From positions 1 to 64,000 of the forward strand of contig NZ_JACOFZ010000006.1 in the NCBI RefSeq assembly GCF_014284155.1: DNA of 64,000 nt. The letters are read 5' to 3'. The notes under the pieces are model-generated. The model was not told where the DNA came from. It did not search any database and saw only the letters and a list, made by a program, of their open reading frames with translations. This document shows positions 43,411 through 53,199 of the stretch, piece after piece. A program made the position numbers and the translations under genes. The stretch's first letter is position 1, and each line of letters starts with the position of its first letter. This stretch comes from Affinundibacterium nitidum. Its GTDB lineage: Bacteria; Pseudomonadota; Gammaproteobacteria; Burkholderiales; Burkholderiaceae_D.

Positions 43411-45135
43411 ATGTTGCGCTCAACGACGAAAATGACGAAAATAACGACTGTAGGTTTAAGCTTAGTGGCCTCGCTAGCTATGATGTCTGGTGTGCAAGCG
43501 AAGCCAAATGCGGTAATGGCTGCAACCAGCAAGGTGCAGGCCAAAGCATTTCATTGGAAAAATGCCACTGTCTATTTTCTGTTGACTGATCGCTTCAACA
43601 ATGCTGACCATCGTAATGATTTGAGTTACGGGCGAAAAGCAGACGCCGCGCCCTTGCGCGGGTATATGGGCGGTGACCTCAAAGGCATTACCGCTAAAAT
43701 CAAAGAAGGCTATTTCGAAAAACTCGGTGTCGATGTTTTGTGGATGACGCCGCCTGTTGAGCAGATTCATGCCGGTACGGATGAAGGTACAGGTAAGTCT
43801 TATGGTTTCCACGGTTATTGGGCGAGAGACTTCACGCGCGTCGATGCCAATCTGGGTACTGACAAAGATTTTAAAGAAATGGTGGAAACCGCACACCAAC
43901 ATGGCATGCGTGTGTTGCTCGATGTGGTGATGAACCACACGGGGCCGGTCACAGAAACAGATCCAGTTTGGCCTGCCGATTGGGTGCGGACCTCACCACA
44001 ATGTGATTACAAAAACGCCGATGGTGCGATCAAATGTACCTTGGTAAAAAACTTACCTGACTTTCTGACCGAGAGCGATCAAGCGGTGGCATTGCCGCCG
44101 ATGCTCGTTGCGAAGTGGAAGAAAGAAGGGCGCTACGAACAAGAAGTGAAAGAGCTAGATCAGTTCTTCGCGAAGACCGGCTATCCACGTGCGCCGCGTT
44201 TCTATTTGATGAAGTGGCATGCCGACTGGATTAAAAAATATGGTGTTGATGGTTTCCGGGTTGATACCGTCAAGCACGTTGAAGCCAAAGTGTGGAAAGA
44301 GTTAAAGCAGGTGGCCAGCGCGGCCTACGAAGAATGGAAGGCTGCACATCCAAAGCGTAAGTTGAGCAACGAGGCCTTCTTCATGACCGCTGAAGCCTAC
44401 AATTACGATATTCAAGACGGTTTGCAATTCCGCATGGATGGCGGTACGCGTGTGAATTATTACGCCAATGGCTTCGACAGCATGATTAACTTCGGTTTGA
44501 AGTTCGCTGCTCACCAAGAATACGAAGCCATCTTCTCCCGCTATGATCAGATTCTGCATGGCGAATTGAAAGACTATTCCGTCTTAAATTACATCAGCTC
44601 TCACGATGATGACAAACCATTCGATCCTGCACGTAAGCGCAATTTCGAAGCCGCCAACAAGCTCTTGTTAGCACCAGGTGCGGCGCAGATCTATTACGGC
44701 GATGAAACCGCACGTTCATTAGTGCAGCCACAAGCACAAGGCGATGCGGTGTTGCGTTCGATGATGAATTGGGATGATCTCAAACGCAATTCTCCCTTAC
44801 CAGATCAAGCGGGCGTGAATTACCAAGATGTGCTGCGTCATTGGCAAAAGCTAGGGCAATTCCGTCAAGCGCATCTCGCTGTTGGGATGGGGCGTCATCA
44901 ACAATTGCAAGCATCACCGTATGTGTTTGAACGCAGTTTGCACGAGGGTACGCAACAAGACTACGTCATCGTCGCACTTGATTTACCGAAAGCGCCGCAA
45001 CACGTGATCCCAGCAGGACAGTTCAAAGAAGGGCAACGTGTGCATGACGCTTATAGCGGAACTGAGAGCGTGGTCAAAGACGGTAAATTAGTTTTTTCCA
45101 CTGGTTTTCCGGTGCTGCTATTGAGCGCGAAATAA
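43411..45135 (+). CDS. malS: Periplasmic alpha-amylase, MalS-like (GH13 subfamily 19)
   Basis: 574 residues with a signal peptide (hydrophobic to about 25, cleaved near VQA). GH13 regions: DVVMNHTG (I), GFRVDTVKHVE with nucleophile Asp285 (II), MTAEAYNYD with acid/base Glu328 (III), ISSHDDDKPFD with Asp399 (IV). The helix EWKAAHPKRKLSNEAFFMTAEA and NGFDSMINF are very like E. coli MalS, though about 100 residues shorter at the N terminus. It would cut maltodextrins in the periplasm after TonB-dependent uptake. GAAGG precedes the ATG. Confidence 0.88.
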   Translation: MLRSTTKMTKITTVGLSLVASLAMMSGVQAKPNAVMAATSKVQAKAFHWKNATVYFLLTDRFNNADHRNDLSYGRKADAAPLRGYMGGDLKGITAKIKEGYFEKLGVDVLWMTPPVEQIHAGTDEGTGKSYGFHGYWARDFTRVDANLGTDKDFKEMVETAHQHGMRVLLDVVMNHTGPVTETDPVWPADWVRTSPQCDYKNADGAIKCTLVKNLPDFLTESDQAVALPPMLVAKWKKEGRYEQEVKELDQFFAKTGYPRAPRFYLMKWHADWIKKYGVDGFRVDTVKHVEAKVWKELKQVASAAYEEWKAAHPKRKLSNEAFFMTAEAYNYDIQDGLQFRMDGGTRVNYYANGFDSMINFGLKFAAHQEYEAIFSRYDQILHGELKDYSVLNYISSHDDDKPFDPARKRNFEAANKLLLAPGAAQIYYGDETARSLVQPQAQGDAVLRSMMNWDDLKRNSPLPDQAGVNYQDVLRHWQKLGQFRQAHLAVGMGRHQQLQASPYVFERSLHEGTQQDYVIVALDLPKAPQHVIPAGQFKEGQRVHDAYSGTESVVKDGKLVFSTGFPVLLLSAK

Positions 45136-45208
45136 TCTATTTTGATTTTGGTGGGCGATTGTTCTCGCCAAGTGATTCTTTTATCTGATGTCGTTTGAAA
45201 AGAAAAGT

Positions 45209-47731
45209 ATGATGAAAAAATTGAGTGTGCCTGCTTTGTCTTTGTCCTCATCTCTGGTGAGTCTTGCTGTCATGAGCCTGTGTGCGATGAGCGCGACCGC
45301 GCATGCGCAAAACACCGAGCGACGTTTTGAGTCTGCGAAACGTTTTAAAGACCACGTGGAAGTGCGCACCAATGATGGCGTGTATGTGATCAAGCCCTAC
45401 TCAAACGAGATTTTTGAAACCAGTTTTATTCCGAAAGAGCAAAGTAGTGCTACTGCAGGCAGCGATCTGATCAAGAACAAGTCACATGCTGTGGTCGCCG
45501 TGCCGCAAAGGCTGAAAACCCGCTTTGTGCAATCGGGTGCGTATGTAGAATACGGCAGCGCAGGCTTGAGCGTGCAAATTCGTAAATCCCCATTTCAGCT
45601 GAAGTATTTTTACCAAGACAAACTGCTGACGTCGGAAAAGCTCGGGTACCAAACCATCAAAGACAAACAAGCAGATGCTGACCCTAACCTCACGCCGAAT
45701 CGTGAACGCCTGAGTTTTAATCTTGACGCCAACGAAGCTTTATATGGTGGCGGTGCACGTGCACTAGGTATGAATCGTCGCGGCAATCGCTTGCCTTTGT
45801 TTAACAAGGCGCATTACGGTTACGAAGAGCGCTCACAACAAATGAATTACAGTATTCCTTTGGTGTATTCATCAAAGTTGTATGCGATCCATTTCGATAA
45901 TGCAGCCATCGGTCATCTTGATCTCGATAGTCAGCACGATAATTCCTTGAACTACGACACCATCGGTGGTCGTAAAACCTACCAAGTCATCGCTGGTAAA
46001 AATTGGCAAGAATTGGTGACTAACTATGTTGGCCTCACAGGTAAACAACCACTGCCACCGCGCTGGGCTTTCGGTAATTTTGCCAGCCGTTTTGGTTATC
46101 ACAGCGAAGACGAAGCACGTAAAGTCATCGCCCAATTCCGCGCTGAAAAAATGCCGGTCGATGCCATCATTTTCGACTTGTACTGGTTCGGCAAGGATAT
46201 CAAAGGCACCATGGGCAATCTCGCCTTCGATGCTGACAATTTCAAAAATCCACGTGGCATGATTGCCGACTTTGCACAGCAAGGCGTCAAGACCGTGTTA
46301 ATTACCGAGCCTTTCATTTTGACGACCTCGCAGCGTTGGAAAGAGGCGGTTGACCAAGGTATTTTGGCGACCGACGGCAAAGGCAAGCCTTTCACCTATG
46401 ATTTCTATTTCGGGAACACAGGCTTAATCGATGTCTTCAAACCGCAAGCGCGCACTTGGTTTTGGAATATCTATAAAGACTTAGCACAACAAGGTGTAGC
46501 AGGTGTATGGGGTGATTTGGGCGAGCCTGAAGTGCATCCAAGCGCGCTAAAACATGAAGGGGCGAGTGCCGATGAAGTCCACAATATTTACGGGCACGAA
46601 TGGGCAAAGCTGGTGGCTGATGGCTACCGCAAAGACTTTCCACAGCAACGTCCATTTATCTTGATGCGTGCAGGCTCTTCTGGTTCGCAACGCTTTGGTT
46701 TGATTCCATGGTCCGGTGACGTTAATCGCACCTGGGGTGGATTACGTTCGCAAACCGAAATCGCCTTGCAAATGGGTATGCAAGGCTTGGCCTATATGCA
46801 TTCAGACTTAGGCGGGTTTGCCGGCGCAAATCTTGATGACGAGCTATATGCGCGTTGGTTGCAATACGGTGTGTTCCAACCGGTATTCCGTCCGCACGCA
46901 CAAGAAGAAGTGCCTGCCGAGCCTATCTTCCGTTCAGAGCAAGCCAAAGCCTTGGCGCGCCAAGCGATTGAATTGCGCTATCGCCTTTTGCCGTACAACT
47001 ACACGCTAGCGTTTGAGAATAGCCAAACCGGCATGCCTTTGATGCGCCCCGGTTTCTTTGCTGAACCGGGTAATGCTGAGCTCTTGAAAGACGCCAGCAC
47101 GTTTTTGTGGGGCCAAGATTTCTTGGTGCAACCGGTGACCAACCCGGGCCAAAAGACGGCGAATGTGCGCTTCCCAGCTGATAGCGCCTGGATTAATTTC
47201 TATTCCGGCCAACGTCATGCGGCAGCGAGCCAAAGCTTAGAGCAGCTAGAAGCAAGCCATATTCCTGTGTTTGTTCGTGCTGGTGCTTTTATTCCTATGG
47301 TGCCCGAGCAAGCAAAGTTACAAAGCACTCAATTCTATGACGGCAGCCAACTTGAGCTGCATTACTACCATGATGAAAGCGTCGCTAACAGCCAGCGTCA
47401 ACTCTATGAAGATGATGGCCTGACGTCAGATGCTTGGGCAAAAGGAATCTATCGTCTAAGCCACCTGAAGGCGCAATGGAACAAGCCGAGCAATACAAAA
47501 CCAGCATCCTTGATGATTGAATTACAGCAGACTCTTGGCAAGGCAGCACCGCAAGCATTGAAGCAAGAACGCCAAACGCTTGTGGTGTTGCATCAAATTA
47601 CCAGCCAACCAAAACAAGTATTGCTCAATGGCGCGCCTGTAAATATGGAGTGGGAAGCTCAGCAACAAGAGCTGAGAGTCAGTTTGAGTGAGAAAGCCGG
47701 TAGTAAGAATCAGTTGAAGGTGCTGTGGTAG
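45209..47731 (+). CDS. Exported alpha-glucosidase (GH31)
   Basis: 840 residues from the ATG at 45209, which follows GAAAAG; an in-frame ATG at 45188 would add seven residues. The signal peptide ends near AHAQ. An N-terminal beta-sandwich is followed by the GH31 barrel: FASRFGYHSEDEARKVIAQFR, nucleophile Asp436 in GVWGDLGEPE, acid/base Asp504 in WSGDVNRTWGGLR, and DLGGFAG. C-terminal beta-domains include LYEDDGLT. GDLGEPE rather than DMNEP marks a bacterial exo-acting subfamily. It should release glucose or maltose in the periplasm or at the outer membrane. Confidence 0.88.
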   Translation: MMKKLSVPALSLSSSLVSLAVMSLCAMSATAHAQNTERRFESAKRFKDHVEVRTNDGVYVIKPYSNEIFETSFIPKEQSSATAGSDLIKNKSHAVVAVPQRLKTRFVQSGAYVEYGSAGLSVQIRKSPFQLKYFYQDKLLTSEKLGYQTIKDKQADADPNLTPNRERLSFNLDANEALYGGGARALGMNRRGNRLPLFNKAHYGYEERSQQMNYSIPLVYSSKLYAIHFDNAAIGHLDLDSQHDNSLNYDTIGGRKTYQVIAGKNWQELVTNYVGLTGKQPLPPRWAFGNFASRFGYHSEDEARKVIAQFRAEKMPVDAIIFDLYWFGKDIKGTMGNLAFDADNFKNPRGMIADFAQQGVKTVLITEPFILTTSQRWKEAVDQGILATDGKGKPFTYDFYFGNTGLIDVFKPQARTWFWNIYKDLAQQGVAGVWGDLGEPEVHPSALKHEGASADEVHNIYGHEWAKLVADGYRKDFPQQRPFILMRAGSSGSQRFGLIPWSGDVNRTWGGLRSQTEIALQMGMQGLAYMHSDLGGFAGANLDDELYARWLQYGVFQPVFRPHAQEEVPAEPIFRSEQAKALARQAIELRYRLLPYNYTLAFENSQTGMPLMRPGFFAEPGNAELLKDASTFLWGQDFLVQPVTNPGQKTANVRFPADSAWINFYSGQRHAAASQSLEQLEASHIPVFVRAGAFIPMVPEQAKLQSTQFYDGSQLELHYYHDESVANSQRQLYEDDGLTSDAWAKGIYRLSHLKAQWNKPSNTKPASLMIELQQTLGKAAPQALKQERQTLVVLHQITSQPKQVLLNGAPVNMEWEAQQQELRVSLSEKAGSKNQLKVLW

Positions 47732-47847
47732 TTGTCGCGTATGCAAAGATAGGGGCCGATCAGCGGAAAGTATCGGTTTCCTTGTCATAGGGGGCGTCAG
47801 GCTTTACACTGCACGCTTTGTGAAATTCATTCTGGTAGATTGCTTCA

Positions 47848-48861
47848 ATGAACCTGAAAAGCCTTGCTCAACAATTGGGGATCTCGGAAACGACGGTGAG
47901 TCGCGCCCTGAATGGTTATCCTGAAGTCAGCGAACGTACGCGCCAACGCGTGCTAGCGGCCGCCGAAGAATTTGGATATCGCCCTAATCCTATGGCGCGT
48001 AGCCTTGCCTCTGGCCGAACGAACGTCATTGGTATCGTCCATCCTTTGTTCCCCAATGATTTAGCCGACCCGATGTTCATGCAAATCGTCGGTGGTATGG
48101 TGGAAGCCCTAGAAGCCCGCCAGATGGACCTTATCATGGCGCCAGTCTCGCCGTTGCATGAATTACGCGCTTACGAACACATCGTCAAAGAACGCCGTGT
48201 TGATGGCCTGATCGTCGGTCGTACACATTTGTATGATGAACGCATTGCTTATTTGGCGAAACAAGGTCTCCCTTTTGTCGCGCACGGTCGTACTAGCATC
48301 AATGAGCCGCATGCCTGGTTCGATTACGATAACGAAGCTGGCATGCGTATCGCTGTCGAACATTTACTGGCACACGGCCATCAACGCATAGGCTTGATCA
48401 GCGCCCCGCTCGACATGAACTTCGCGCGCCAACGTTTCGCTAGTTTCGGCAAGGCACTCGACGCTGCAGGCCTCAAAGCAGACCCACGCCACTTAATTGA
48501 AAACACCAACGACAGACGCAGCGGCTATCTCGCCATGCAGAAGATCTTGGCAAGCGACACTCCACCAAGCGCGGTCATCGTCGACAACCACATGTCAGGT
48601 GTAGGCGCCATGCGTGCTTTACTCGATGCGGGTGTCAAAATCGGTCAAGACATGTCCATCATCGTCTGGGGCAAAATGGAAGACTCACTTGCAGGCTACC
48701 ACGTCACCACGATCGACCAACCACACCCCGACTTAGCAGGCGCGAAGATGATAGAGATGCTGCTGTCACTGCAAGCGGGAACACCGCCAGAACAATTGCA
48801 AGTGTTGTGGCAACCGGTGCTGGTGCCGGGCGAGACTGTGGGGCAGGTGAAGTTGGGGTAG
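47848..48861 (+). CDS. LacI-family regulator of the maltodextrin regulon
   Basis: 337 residues. The helix-turn-helix begins at residue 1 (MNLKSLAQQLGISETTVSRALNGYPEVSERTR), followed by hinge FGYRPNPMARSLASGRT and a sugar-binding domain. It closes the MFS-amylase-GH31 group and resembles AglR/MalR-type repressors. Its probable targets are the five AAAGCGCTTT palindromes at 35655-35731 and 56621-56664. No such site lies just before its own gene. The ribosome site is weak. Confidence 0.85.
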   Translation: MNLKSLAQQLGISETTVSRALNGYPEVSERTRQRVLAAAEEFGYRPNPMARSLASGRTNVIGIVHPLFPNDLADPMFMQIVGGMVEALEARQMDLIMAPVSPLHELRAYEHIVKERRVDGLIVGRTHLYDERIAYLAKQGLPFVAHGRTSINEPHAWFDYDNEAGMRIAVEHLLAHGHQRIGLISAPLDMNFARQRFASFGKALDAAGLKADPRHLIENTNDRRSGYLAMQKILASDTPPSAVIVDNHMSGVGAMRALLDAGVKIGQDMSIIVWGKMEDSLAGYHVTTIDQPHPDLAGAKMIEMLLSLQAGTPPEQLQVLWQPVLVPGETVGQVKLG

Positions 48862-48892
48862 TTTGCGTCACTTCATAAGGTAAAATGAAAAG

Positions 48893-48917
48893 CGAGCCAC
48901 GGCTCGTTTTTTTATTT
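48893..48917 (+). terminator. Intrinsic terminator after the lacI-type gene
   Basis: GCGAGCC at 48893-48899 pairs with GGCTCGT at 48901-48907 after a very short loop, with a T7 tract directly behind. Confidence 0.6.
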
Positions 48918-49053
48918 TTTGGGGTGAGTGTTTTTGAAAATGTTTCACCTCGAAAAAGTATTGTCTACGGAAAACACTATTTTGCGAGCAGGTCGGGAAA
49001 ACAATGAGTTCAGCGTATTTTTCCGTGAGCCAGGTTGAAAGGTTGATGGTTAC

Positions 49054-49170
49054 TTGTCGATCAGTCTTTCGCTGGGATATAGACTGATGTGCAAGTGATG
49101 GCAGAGGCGAGTTTGTAACTCGCTTATTTTTTTGTTTCTTCTTGAAGTGGATGTCCACTGATTCTCCCCT
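49054..49170. repeat. Dispersed 117-bp repeat, copy A
   Basis: This resembles 51391-51506 in the same orientation. Shared blocks include CGATCA, CTTTCGC, GATGTGC, CAGAGG-GAGTT-GTA-CTCGCTTATTTTT and a GTG-ATG-ACTG end. The two copies bracket the S41-type lipoprotein gene. Minus-strand frames through both give similar peptides (KISE..T.LCH..H), which come from the repeat and not from a real gene. Confidence 0.65.
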
Positions 49171-49228
49171 CGGAATAAACGGAGAAATCGACGATGTAGC
49201 TTGTTCATACACGTTCCATCTTTAAAGC

Positions 49229-49258
49229 AGGCGGTCAGACCATGACCGCCTTTTTTTT
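49229..49258 (+). terminator. Orphan plus-strand intrinsic terminator
   Basis: AGGCGGTCA at 49229-49237 pairs with TGACCGCCT at 49243-49251 and is followed by a T8 tract. The last plus-strand gene ended at 48861 and already has a terminator, so this one may end an unannotated short transcript starting near the repeat. It faces the 3' end of the minus-strand S41 gene. Confidence 0.8.
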
Positions 49259-49292
49259 CGAGCGTCAATTGCGTTGCGTTGATCGTTCTTAC

Positions 49293-51182
49293 TTATTTTC
49301 CTAATGGCCGAAGCAGAATCTGTTGCGCTGTTTCTAGGATCTCATCTTTCCCGGCACGAATACCCGCAATAGACTGATTGACTGTGATATCCGGTTTAAT
49401 TCCTATGCCGATATGGCGACTCAAATCGAGTTGCCGCACTTCGGTGCCAGTGAATTTTAATTGGAGATCGACTGAATTTTCACCACGCACGTATATCGTT
49501 GTGACTTCTCCGTTGATGCCGCCTGTTTGCTCACCAATGATTTTGATTTTAGCTCGCTGTGCAAAGCCAAGCACTTGGTCGGTTTGGCTAATACCAAAGC
49601 GGCTGGAGAGTGCGACGACATTCGTGCTTAAGGTGGGTAGTGATGCAGGCACTTCTTCACCTGTTAATTCTCGGAACCAATTGGCACGGTTAGGGGCATT
49701 TGCGTATGGCATATAAATAGGCGGGTCGATCAGAGCGTCTTTGCTAAAGTGGCTGAGAAATTCCCACCAGAAGCTATTTGATGAAGGGTAAGAGCGCATG
49801 TCTAAAATAATGCCGTTGGCTAACTTTAATTTGTTGATCGTGTCGGCATGGTCTGCCTTTGGGAGTCGTGAGACGTTCACATAATGAATGTTGTTGGGTA
49901 ACACTTGGTAAACGGCACTGGGCATCGAGTAAAAGTAGCGCTCGATTGTCGACGCACCTAGCGTTGGGGTGGTGTCTGCATTGAACGTTTTACTTTGGAT
50001 TTCTCCGTTGGCTTTTCGGATTGAGAGTTTAATTGGACGGATACTGTCGCGCAGCAGTAGTGACCGTAAGGCGACGCTCGCGGTATCGCGCGTATCTTTT
50101 AAGGTAGAACGCTTTGCTGTCGGCAGCAAACTGGAAACTGAACTGCCATCGATTTCAGTTATTTCGTCACCAATGTCAAGCAGACCTTGGGCATCGGGTT
50201 TGATGATGGTTGCTTTGTCTTCTACCATCAACAGGCTAAAGTTGGGTGTGAACCGTAAGGGCAAGGCGCCTGGGACTTCTAACACCATATGTCCATCTTG
50301 AAGTTTGGTGAGCGCGAGGCGCAATGCCAAATCTAATGCTGTCGATGCTCTCTCTGTCGTATTGCAGGATTTTAAAAGAGGGATCAGCTCGGCATCCCAG
50401 TCCACCTCAATGTCAGCGAAGTACGGCCAGAAGTTATCAAGTACCGCCCAGATTTTTGCGGCGCTGGCGAGACATTGATAAGGATTGTCGAAGCTTTTCG
50501 AGAGGCTGATCGATTTTGGCAAGGCAAATGCACTACTGGCTGGCAATGTTTTTCCTGCTTTGGTTTCTAAAACAAGAGGCTGGAGAATAGAAATTTGATC
50601 GACTGAATAGCGTGCGAAGCTTGCATTCGCCAGGCGCGGGTTCTTTCCCAGATCGGCCGCTTTGATGGAGACTCGCTTACGACTATAACTGGAATCGCTC
50701 TTTTCTAATGCGGTTGCATTTTGGTCGACATAAGAGGTGTTTTGCCACACCAATAAATCGGTGTCTGGTGAAAATGTTGGACCCGTCGTGTTGCTATTGA
50801 ATTTGACTGACGGCGCGATTCCCGAAAACAATTCATTTAGAACGGAAACCTGTTCGTCGGTCGAATTCGTCTTGGCAATCCGATACATGGCATATGGCAA
50901 GAATGTGTCCCAATCGGTGTCGGCGACGCCATCGCTTGGATGGAAAAATTCGATGTTATGCGCGACTTTAGTCAACATCGCTAGCTGTGGGAGCTTGTTC
51001 TCGAAGCTGATGATCTCGAGAGGCTTTGGTTGGCTACTTGTGTCGCTAATGGGCGTTGTGTTTGGCACGTTGGTGGTATTGGACGAACCGCCGCCACAAC
51101 CGAATAAGCTTAGGGATAAAACGCTGATCAGAATAAAGTGGATGGAATTTTTGGTATGCAGAGCTATCTTAGAATTGGGCAT
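49293..51182 (-). CDS. S41-family peptidase-like lipoprotein
   Basis: 629 residues. The N terminus has a hydrophobic signal and a lipobox-like LSLFGC (acylated Cys at about 29) followed by a GGGSSN linker. A central PDZ-like part contains DEITEIDGSSV. The C-terminal region has the S41 tail-specific protease pattern: NGIILDMRSYP, then VVALSSRFGISQTDQVLGFAQ with the likely nucleophile Ser in ISQTD, and IGEQTGG. The usual Glu after the Ser is Asp here, so activity is uncertain. It is probably anchored to the outer membrane facing the periplasm. No partner genes are adjacent; repeat copies flank it. Confidence 0.78.
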   Translation of the reverse strand: MPNSKIALHTKNSIHFILISVLSLSLFGCGGGSSNTTNVPNTTPISDTSSQPKPLEIISFENKLPQLAMLTKVAHNIEFFHPSDGVADTDWDTFLPYAMYRIAKTNSTDEQVSVLNELFSGIAPSVKFNSNTTGPTFSPDTDLLVWQNTSYVDQNATALEKSDSSYSRKRVSIKAADLGKNPRLANASFARYSVDQISILQPLVLETKAGKTLPASSAFALPKSISLSKSFDNPYQCLASAAKIWAVLDNFWPYFADIEVDWDAELIPLLKSCNTTERASTALDLALRLALTKLQDGHMVLEVPGALPLRFTPNFSLLMVEDKATIIKPDAQGLLDIGDEITEIDGSSVSSLLPTAKRSTLKDTRDTASVALRSLLLRDSIRPIKLSIRKANGEIQSKTFNADTTPTLGASTIERYFYSMPSAVYQVLPNNIHYVNVSRLPKADHADTINKLKLANGIILDMRSYPSSNSFWWEFLSHFSKDALIDPPIYMPYANAPNRANWFRELTGEEVPASLPTLSTNVVALSSRFGISQTDQVLGFAQRAKIKIIGEQTGGINGEVTTIYVRGENSVDLQLKFTGTEVRQLDLSRHIGIGIKPDITVNQSIAGIRAGKDEILETAQQILLRPLGK

Positions 51183-51390
51183 AATGTGGACGCGACGAAA
51201 TTGTTAAATGAACTTACATATCAATTTCATATTCTAATCTGATATGTCAGAAAATAAACATATCCGTTCTTCGCCGGTCAGAACATTTTCCGTATCAGCA
51301 GGCACCCACTTCAAAAAGCAACAGAACTAGATCTCAAAAAATGAATCAAATAAGAACGAAATTTGAAGAGTGAGTTGGATGTGCACTGAT

Positions 51391-51506
51391 TTGCGATCAA
51401 ACTTTCGCCGCGATATTGATGTGCGTGAAAATCATGACAGAGGAGAGTTCGTATCTCGCTTATTTTTCGTCTGTCTTTGAGGTGAATGCCTACTGGTCTG
51501 CGCCTC
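51391..51506. repeat. Dispersed 116-bp repeat, copy B
   Basis: The partner of 49054-49170. The 30 bases before it (GGATGTGCACTGATTT at about 51378-51393) also resemble the end of copy A (GGATGTCCACTGATTC), suggesting that a longer unit was tandem here. It lies upstream of the S41 lipoprotein start in a 387-bp gap that otherwise shows only a small ACATATCA...TGATATGT inverted repeat. Confidence 0.65.
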
Positions 51507-51569
51507 AAAAATGTAGAGATGCATGAAGGATAAATTCGGTGTTCGACCTGATCTTCGATGCCGTAGGAT

Positions 51570-51962
51570 TTAACGCTTAGACTTCATATCCATTTTAGGA
51601 TTAGTAAAAGTCAGAGTGGTTTCTCGCACTTGTCCTGGCGCCAGTGGCTTGTCCGCAGCTTTGTGGAAGGCTTCGATAGCCATACGATTTTGCGTCTCAA
51701 CCGAATTCAAATAGTCTCTTTGGGCCTGGCGTTGGTTAAAGGCTTTGCTTTCTTCTGACAAATCTCTGCCCTGATTGGGTTTGGCTGAGCTGGTGGGAGT
51801 GAAGCTCATTAAGGTGTGATCCTTCTGGGTCGCTTTTGGACAAGTTGATTGTGCATAAGTGACCTTGCCATTACTGTCAGTGCATTTTTTTACTTGCGCT
51901 TGAGCAAGCGGCGTGAGTGTGGCCGACAAAAGTAGAGCGCTGATTGCAACTGTCTTGATCAT
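51570..51962 (-). CDS. Small exported DUF4124-domain protein
   Basis: 130 residues from the ATG at 51962; further upstream codons exist, but this one begins a clean signal peptide (MIKTVAISALLLSATLTPLAQAQ). VKKCTDSNGKVTYAQSTCPK is the DUF4124 motif, a small beta-domain with two cysteines likely bridged. The rest is a charged helical region with QRQAQRDYLNSVETQNR. It is periplasmic, function unknown. Confidence 0.82.
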   Translation of the reverse strand: MIKTVAISALLLSATLTPLAQAQVKKCTDSNGKVTYAQSTCPKATQKDHTLMSFTPTSSAKPNQGRDLSEESKAFNQRQAQRDYLNSVETQNRMAIEAFHKAADKPLAPGQVRETTLTFTNPKMDMKSKR

Positions 51963-52232
51963 AAATATCCGCCGGTTTTTCTCACTATTCAATACTTCAA
52001 ACCTTGTTCGAGGCTGAAGCACGCTTTGCTTCGATATTGAGCGCAAGTGTAAACTTCATTGTTTGGGTTGGCTACCAAAATTCATCAATCGTCTGCCATT
52101 TGACACAGTAAATTTTCTACTGAATCGCTGAAATTGGTCAACGCCAGCCGCGCCGCATAGAAGGTGTGAGTGGTGATTGTTCGACGTTCTCTTGATCGAG
52201 GTTAGCGTAGATCTGGCTTCTACGTTTTATGT

Positions 52233-52490
52233 TCAAAAATCCCGATTCTTCTGATCAGAAGATTTAAACCGTATCACTTCTTTACCGCGCAAGGCTTGAT
52301 GTTTGGTTTTACGTCCAGTCACACGCGCTCGCCACATTCTGAAACTCGAGGCTTTCATTTCCGAACGCATCAGGCGAATCACCGCTTGTTCTGTTAAGCC
52401 GAATTGAGTTTGTATAGCGTCGAAGGTGGTGCGGTCTTCCCAGGCCATTTGTATCACTCTATCGATGCTCGCTTGATCTAGTTGTTGCAT
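52233..52490 (-). CDS. TIGR03643/DUF2805 family small protein
   Basis: 85 residues, a recognisable conserved small family: IDRVIQMAWEDRTTFDAIQTQFGLTEQAVIRLMR, then SSFRMWRARVTGRKTKH. The first part looks like a helix-turn-helix. It is cytosolic, possibly nucleic-acid binding. No operon partner. Confidence 0.85.
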   Translation of the reverse strand: MQQLDQASIDRVIQMAWEDRTTFDAIQTQFGLTEQAVIRLMRSEMKASSFRMWRARVTGRKTKHQALRGKEVIRFKSSDQKNRDF

Positions 52491-52708
52491 AGGCTTTGCT
52501 TGGTGTGTTGTGAATAAAACTGCTGAATAGCTGGATTAGGTTTGGTGCTGTGAAATTACCATAGCGTGAGTGTAGCCCAAGCTGGGTATTTTCTATGGTT
52601 TGCAGACCGTGATTAGCGGGTCATGCATGACCAAGGTCGTGAGTTTGATGAATTGAAGTGTTTGTGTGTTAATCTTTATTTTTAAGTATTTGTTTGGGAA
52701 TAGTCATT

Positions 52709-53137
52709 ATGGTGTTTGCTCAAGCTAACGTTGCGCTTTCTTTGTCCGCGATCCTTACCTTGATCGCTTCTGCCTTACATTTTGCTTGTTTGATATTCGG
52801 AGCCCAACTGTTTCGTATCTTGGGGGCAGGTGAGGTCGTGGTGTCGATGGCGGAGCACGGTCATCCTCAGCCGTATGTGATGGCTGCGGTTGTTGGTGTC
52901 GGCTTGCTGGTGTTTGCTGTTTTGAGTTTGTCTTTGGCTGGAGTCGTTCGACCTATCCCTTATGCGCAATATCTGCTCGCGTGCTTCGCATTGGTGTTGG
53001 GTTTGCGTGGTCTTCTTTTTCCGTTTCTGAAACCATATTTCAGCGGGAATAGTGATTTGTTTTGGTGGTTGAGTTCTGCGTTTTGCTTGATTCTGGCGGC
53101 CTTGATTTTCAAGGGTTTGCGCGACGTTTGGAACTAA
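52709..53137 (+). CDS. Hypothetical four-helix inner membrane protein
   Basis: 142 residues from the ATG at 52709 (an in-frame TTG is five codons upstream; GGGA lies at 52696). Four hydrophobic segments at about 5-30, 45-68, 78-98 and 110-130 fill most of the protein. I do not recognise a characterised family. A VOC protein follows 62 bases downstream on the same strand. Confidence 0.7.
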   Translation: MVFAQANVALSLSAILTLIASALHFACLIFGAQLFRILGAGEVVVSMAEHGHPQPYVMAAVVGVGLLVFAVLSLSLAGVVRPIPYAQYLLACFALVLGLRGLLFPFLKPYFSGNSDLFWWLSSAFCLILAALIFKGLRDVWN

Positions 53138-53199
53138 GTGATGTGAGCTCAAGTCGAACTCAACGTCAAACCGCAATCTTTAATCTGTGAGGTCCAACG

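Noticed and set aside
48868-49212. Minus-strand frame of 114 codons downstream of the lacI-type gene
   Set aside because: It lies over the dispersed repeat and reads through a terminator; the similar frame at 51311-51508 shows that the signal is repeat DNA.
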